Source: Spirochaetaceae bacterium (GTDB lineage Bacteria; Spirochaetota; Spirochaetia; Treponematales; Breznakiellaceae). Taken from it: 8,466 nt of DNA. The DNA lies in NCBI GenBank assembly GCA_031268255.1, contig JAIRXO010000302.1, positions 1-8,466 on the forward strand, read 5' to 3'. Of this stretch, positions 6,958-8,466 are shown in pieces. Positions within the stretch are counted from its first letter, which is position 1. Every line of letters begins with the position of its first letter. The position numbers and the translations under genes were made by a program. The notes beneath the pieces are model-generated. The model saw only the letters and a program-made list of their open reading frames with translations, had not been told where the DNA came from and did not search any database.

Positions 6958-6986
6958 ACTATAGTATTGCCCTGGCGGAACTTCAA
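6958..6986 (-). promoter_or_regulatory. promoter of the DUF2798-PAP2-mnmE-mnmG cluster
   Basis: On the - strand, TTGAAG (6981-6986) and TATAGT (6958-6963) are separated by exactly 17 bp; TATAGT matches the -10 consensus at five of six positions. Transcription should start near 6951, giving a leader of roughly a dozen bases that still includes the GAGG ribosome site. This is the only clear promoter found for the four-gene cluster. Confidence 0.65.
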
Positions 6987-6999
6987 ATTTATTCCGCCA
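6973..6999. promoter_or_regulatory. inverted repeat enclosing the -35 element
   Basis: TGGCGGAA (6973-6980) and TTCCGCCA (6992-6999) form a perfect 8-bp inverted repeat with an 11-bp centre. The -35 TTGAAG lies wholly inside the centre, and one arm fills part of the promoter spacer. The half-site centres are 19 bp apart, about two helical turns, as expected for one dimeric regulator on one DNA face. Occupancy would hide the -35. No T-run follows on either strand, so a terminator is unlikely. Confidence 0.55.
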
Positions 7000-7040
7000 A
7001 AAAATTCTTCTATATATATGATTGAGGTTCGATAAGGGAA

Positions 7041-7072
7041 AATAAAAAACAAAAGCCCCGTGTACCGGGGCT
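7041..7072 (-). terminator. Rho-independent terminator of the lipoprotein gene
   Basis: AGCCCCG and CGGGGCT form a 7-bp GC-rich stem with a 5-nt loop (7054-7072). On the - strand it is followed by a T-rich tail, TTTTGTTTTTTATTTT. It lies about 70 nt past the lipoprotein stop and separates that gene from the promoter of the DUF2798 cluster. Confidence 0.88.
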
Positions 7073-7144
7073 CTGTCAAAACATGTCCGCTGTTTTTAGT
7101 TATGCGCAAGCGCGGTAAAAGAAGCGCGTATAGGCGTTCTTTTT

Positions 7145-7822
7145 TTAAAAGCCTTCGTAGAAGGCTTCCCTCACCCGATCATAGGCAGTGGCCTGTTCCC
7201 TGGTAGGGGGAGTATCGGCGTTTACGCCGTTGAGTACATCGTTGATCTGCCGCTCAAGGGTGGCCCTGTCTATGCTTACAAGGACATAGTACTCATAGAG
7301 TTCCTCCCGTACCGTCTTTCCGTCAGGATTAAAGAAACGTTTTCTGAGCCAGAAATCCGTCTCCTTTCTGGCGCCGGTATAGGTGGCGTCGGAGGAGCTT
7401 TTTACCACGTTTTCAAAATAGCGGCCATAGGTGTCATCGGGACTTCCGGCGGCAGCTCCGGCAAAGCGGTCCTGAACCCGCCGTGAAACCATGCGGGACA
7501 GGTCCTGGGCCACGGAAAAACCCGAGGACCACTGACGCAGGGCGTTGAGGTTGGTTCCCGTATCTTCGCCGACAAACACATATTTTTCACTGTAGGCGGG
7601 CATGGCTTCTACACCGCTGAGTCCTTCGGATATGTACCTGGTAACCCACTCAGGCACATCCTGACCCACAGCCTTGGTTTTGTGGTCCACAACCTCATAG
7701 GTCTCGGTCCTCGCGATATACTCAGGAGCCGGACCCAAAGAGTCGCTCTGGGCCTTGGGCTTGCTGGAACAGGCCGAGAGGGCCAGGGCCGCAGCAAGCA
7801 CGCAGAATAAGAACTTTTTCAT
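7145..7822 (-). CDS. LPP20-like lipoprotein, function unknown
   Basis: A 225-residue protein with a classical lipoprotein signal (MKK, hydrophobic 4-17, lipobox LSA-C18), so the mature form is lipid-anchored to a membrane. The mature part has P57-E-W (a 'PEWV' start), a Y81-VFVGE strand and an alanine-containing helix (about 100-125, AQDLSRMVSRRVQDRF). A charged aromatic segment follows (146-162) and then EELYEYYVLVSIDR (173-186). This order of PEW, then VFVGE, then helix, then YYVLVSID strand resembles LPP20-family lipoproteins, which are common in spirochaetes and Campylobacterota and mostly lack a known role. An ideal AAGGAG lies six bases before the ATG. It has its own promoter and terminator, so it appears monocistronic. 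The lipoprotein call is firm; the LPP20 link is moderate. Confidence 0.85.
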   Translation of the reverse strand: MKKFLFCVLAAALALSACSSKPKAQSDSLGPAPEYIARTETYEVVDHKTKAVGQDVPEWVTRYISEGLSGVEAMPAYSEKYVFVGEDTGTNLNALRQWSSGFSVAQDLSRMVSRRVQDRFAGAAAGSPDDTYGRYFENVVKSSSDATYTGARKETDFWLRKRFFNPDGKTVREELYEYYVLVSIDRATLERQINDVLNGVNADTPPTREQATAYDRVREAFYEGF

Positions 7823-7835
7823 AGTTTCTCCTTAC

Positions 7836-7873
7836 TAGTTTGTATTATACTAAACACCTCAAAATACAAACTA
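7836..7873. promoter_or_regulatory. lipoprotein promoter -10 with overlapping inverted repeat
   Basis: TAGTTTGTAT (7836-7845) and ATACAAACTA (7864-7873) form a perfect 10-bp inverted repeat with an 18-bp centre in AT-rich DNA. The - strand -10 TATAAT (7844-7849) is a full consensus match and overlaps the first arm. The -35 is poor (AGTTTG at 17 bp lies in the other arm), which suggests help from an activator or an atypical promoter. The start site would be near 7837, inside the repeat. Confidence 0.5.
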
Positions 7874-7980
7874 TTTCATATAATACACCTTTTTTCAATA
7901 AAAAACAGCCACCACCTTGCGGGTTTCCTGAATACTGATTCAAATGGAAATCGCCAGGATAGTATACGGAGAGGACGCAT

Positions 7981-8002
7981 CGGGGCTGTCAAGACAGCCC
8001 CG
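7981..8002. repeat. perfect 10-bp inverted repeat with 2-nt centre
   Basis: CGGGGCTGTC, AA, GACAGCCCCG. As RNA it would fold into a hairpin on either strand. No T-run follows on either side, so it is not an intrinsic terminator. It immediately precedes the first repeat element and may belong to it. Confidence 0.7.
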
Positions 8003-8009
8003 ACCGGGC

Positions 8010-8055
8010 TTTCCGCTCCAATCTTTTGCTGCGCAAAAGGATTTCCGCTTCAATC
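8010..8055 (+). repeat. intergenic repeat element, copy 1
   Basis: TTTCCGCTCCAATC (8010-8023) and TTTCCGCTTCAATC (8042-8055) are direct repeats matching at 13 of 14 positions. Between them CTTTTGC-TGC-GCAAAAG (8024-8040) is a 7-bp hairpin. The core 8014-8049 resembles copy 2 at 8215-8254 on the other strand. The architecture suggests a REP- or MITE-like dispersed element; dispersal is inferred, not seen beyond these two copies. Confidence 0.5.
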
Positions 8056-8206
8056 CCTTGCGCATTCCCATAGTATTACCCCTCGCGTTTAGCGCGATTT
8101 TCTGGCATTTGCTTACATATAGCGGCAAATTTAGGAACTATCACGGCTCTGTTTAACACTTTCCCTCATAACCGCAACAATAGAAGCGCCGGGACGCGCT
8201 TTCATT

Positions 8207-8313
8207 AGGGGGGCAGCGGAGAAGCGTTTTTGCGGAGCAAAAACCTTCGGAGCGCGGGGGGCGCGTAACATATGCGGTGTACGGCAGACGGCGGTGAGGA
8301 AATGCGCCCCCCT
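8207..8313 (-). repeat. intergenic repeat element, copy 2, within a larger inverted repeat
   Basis: The core 8215-8254 holds GTTTTTGC-GGA-GCAAAAAC (8226-8244), extendable by GAAG/CTTC around one bulged C to 12 bp. On the - strand it shares GCTCC, TTTTGC-N3-GCAAAA and TCCGCT in the same order as copy 1. Around it, AGGGGGGC (8207-8214) pairs with GCCCCCCT (8306-8313). A second G tract, GGGGGGCGC (8256-8264), pairs perfectly with GCGCCCCCC (8304-8312), so the single C tract has two possible partners. No T-run follows on either strand. Confidence 0.5.
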
Positions 8314-8343
8314 TATGCCGTGTGGACCCTAAAATTTGCCGGA

Positions 8344-8466
8344 TTATGAATAATGGCCTTTACAGGCAATAATATGCAGATTTTGCTTTTCATCGCCGGT
8401 ATAAACAAGACGGTTTGCGTCATCAATACGGCGGCTGTATGCTTTTTCGTACTTTAAAAATTCCGG
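8344..8466 (-). CDS. yoeB: YoeB/Txe-family toxin, C-terminal fragment
   Basis: The last 40 codons and the TAA of a - strand gene whose start lies beyond the right edge. It contains YSRRIDDANRLVY, a GDEKQNL turn, and the end HIIACKGHYS. E. coli YoeB has FWSRRITEEHRLVY and LLIAACRYHY in the same positions. YoeB is a RelE-fold mRNA interferase that cuts mRNA in the ribosomal A site; its catalytic residues include an arginine of the SRR region and the terminal His-Tyr (H38-Y39 of this fragment), both present. The reading frame is intact to the edge. The partner antitoxin (YefM/Axe, Phd-type) would normally lie just upstream on the same strand, outside this window. Chromosomal modules of this type often sit in repeat-rich accessory DNA, as here. 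Confidence 0.88.
   Translation of the reverse strand, partial: PEFLKYEKAYSRRIDDANRLVYTGDEKQNLHIIACKGHYS

Larger units (their letters stand above)
7823..8343. other. 521-bp stretch without a credible gene, rich in hairpins
   Basis: The first part (7823-7920) is the AT-rich promoter region of the lipoprotein gene. From about 7975 to 8313 composition shifts to GC-rich blocks with stacked inverted repeats at 7981-8002, 8014-8049, 8184-8201, 8215-8254 and 8207-8313. Short open frames cross it on both strands, for example 7944-8156 (+) and 7940-8128 (-). They lack a convincing ribosome site and resemble no family I know. I read the segment as non-coding repeat DNA between the lipoprotein gene and the toxin gene. 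Confidence 0.6.

Noticed and set aside
7055..7082. A perfect TTGACA on the - strand beside the lipoprotein terminator
   Set aside because: No -10-like sequence stands 16-18 bp downstream; that position is the terminator stem and T-run.
7944..8156. 70-codon + strand and 62-codon - strand (7940-8128) frames in the intergenic stretch
   Set aside because: No convincing ribosome site and no family pattern; they are read-throughs of hairpin repeat sequence.
7975..8320. CRISPR array
   Set aside because: The repeats here are inverted and differently spaced; there are no regular direct repeats with unique spacers.
7860..8340. Riboswitch or tRNA in the long intergenic stretch
   Set aside because: No cloverleaf and no conserved core that I know for the cobalamin, TPP or cyclic-di-GMP classes could be found by eye.

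Overview
The window looks like chromosomal DNA from a moderately GC-rich spirochaete, most likely a Treponema-type host-gut lineage. This is inferred from the gene set: two lipoproteins, one with the relaxed lipobox AAG-C that spirochaetes tolerate; an LPP20-like lipoprotein; adjacent mnmE-mnmG; and intergenic DNA carrying hairpin repeats. No rRNA or other species-level marker is present, so the assignment is tentative.

Layout. (1) Bases 1-82 hold the last 26 codons of a + strand FMN-binding-domain protein. (2) Facing it, on the - strand (168-1934), is a flavinylated, FAD-dependent fumarate-reductase-like lipoprotein. Structured DNA lies between the two, including a U-tailed terminator for the - strand gene. 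(3) A divergent intergenic region (1935-2081) holds a good - strand promoter with a 22-bp near-palindrome at its start site. It also holds an extended -10 that would make the + strand HIT-family hydrolase gene (2082-2426) leaderless. (4) The HIT gene ends on the stop codon of mnmG. (5) A tight - strand cluster, DUF2798 protein / PAP2 phosphatase / mnmE / mnmG, spans 6938 down to 2423. Its genes are joined by a 48-nt gap, an ATGA overlap and a 2-nt gap. A promoter lies upstream of the DUF2798 gene, with its -35 inside an inverted repeat. (6) A - strand LPP20-like lipoprotein gene (7145-7822) has its own promoter, inverted repeat and terminator. (7) About 520 bp without a credible gene (7823-8343) carries hairpin-forming repeats, including two oppositely oriented copies of what looks like the same element. 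(8) The right edge holds the C-terminus of a YoeB/Txe-type toxin on the - strand.

How the genes work together. MnmE and MnmG are the two halves of the enzyme that modifies the wobble uridine (U34) of several tRNAs. Co-transcription with a membrane phosphatase and a small membrane protein looks like operon economy and is not a known pathway link. The reductase and the neighbouring FMN-binding protein share the covalent-flavin motif and plausibly belong to one extracytoplasmic electron-transfer route. I see no clear new defence system or mobile island. The most unusual material is the regulatory palindromes and the repeat-rich segment beside the toxin gene.
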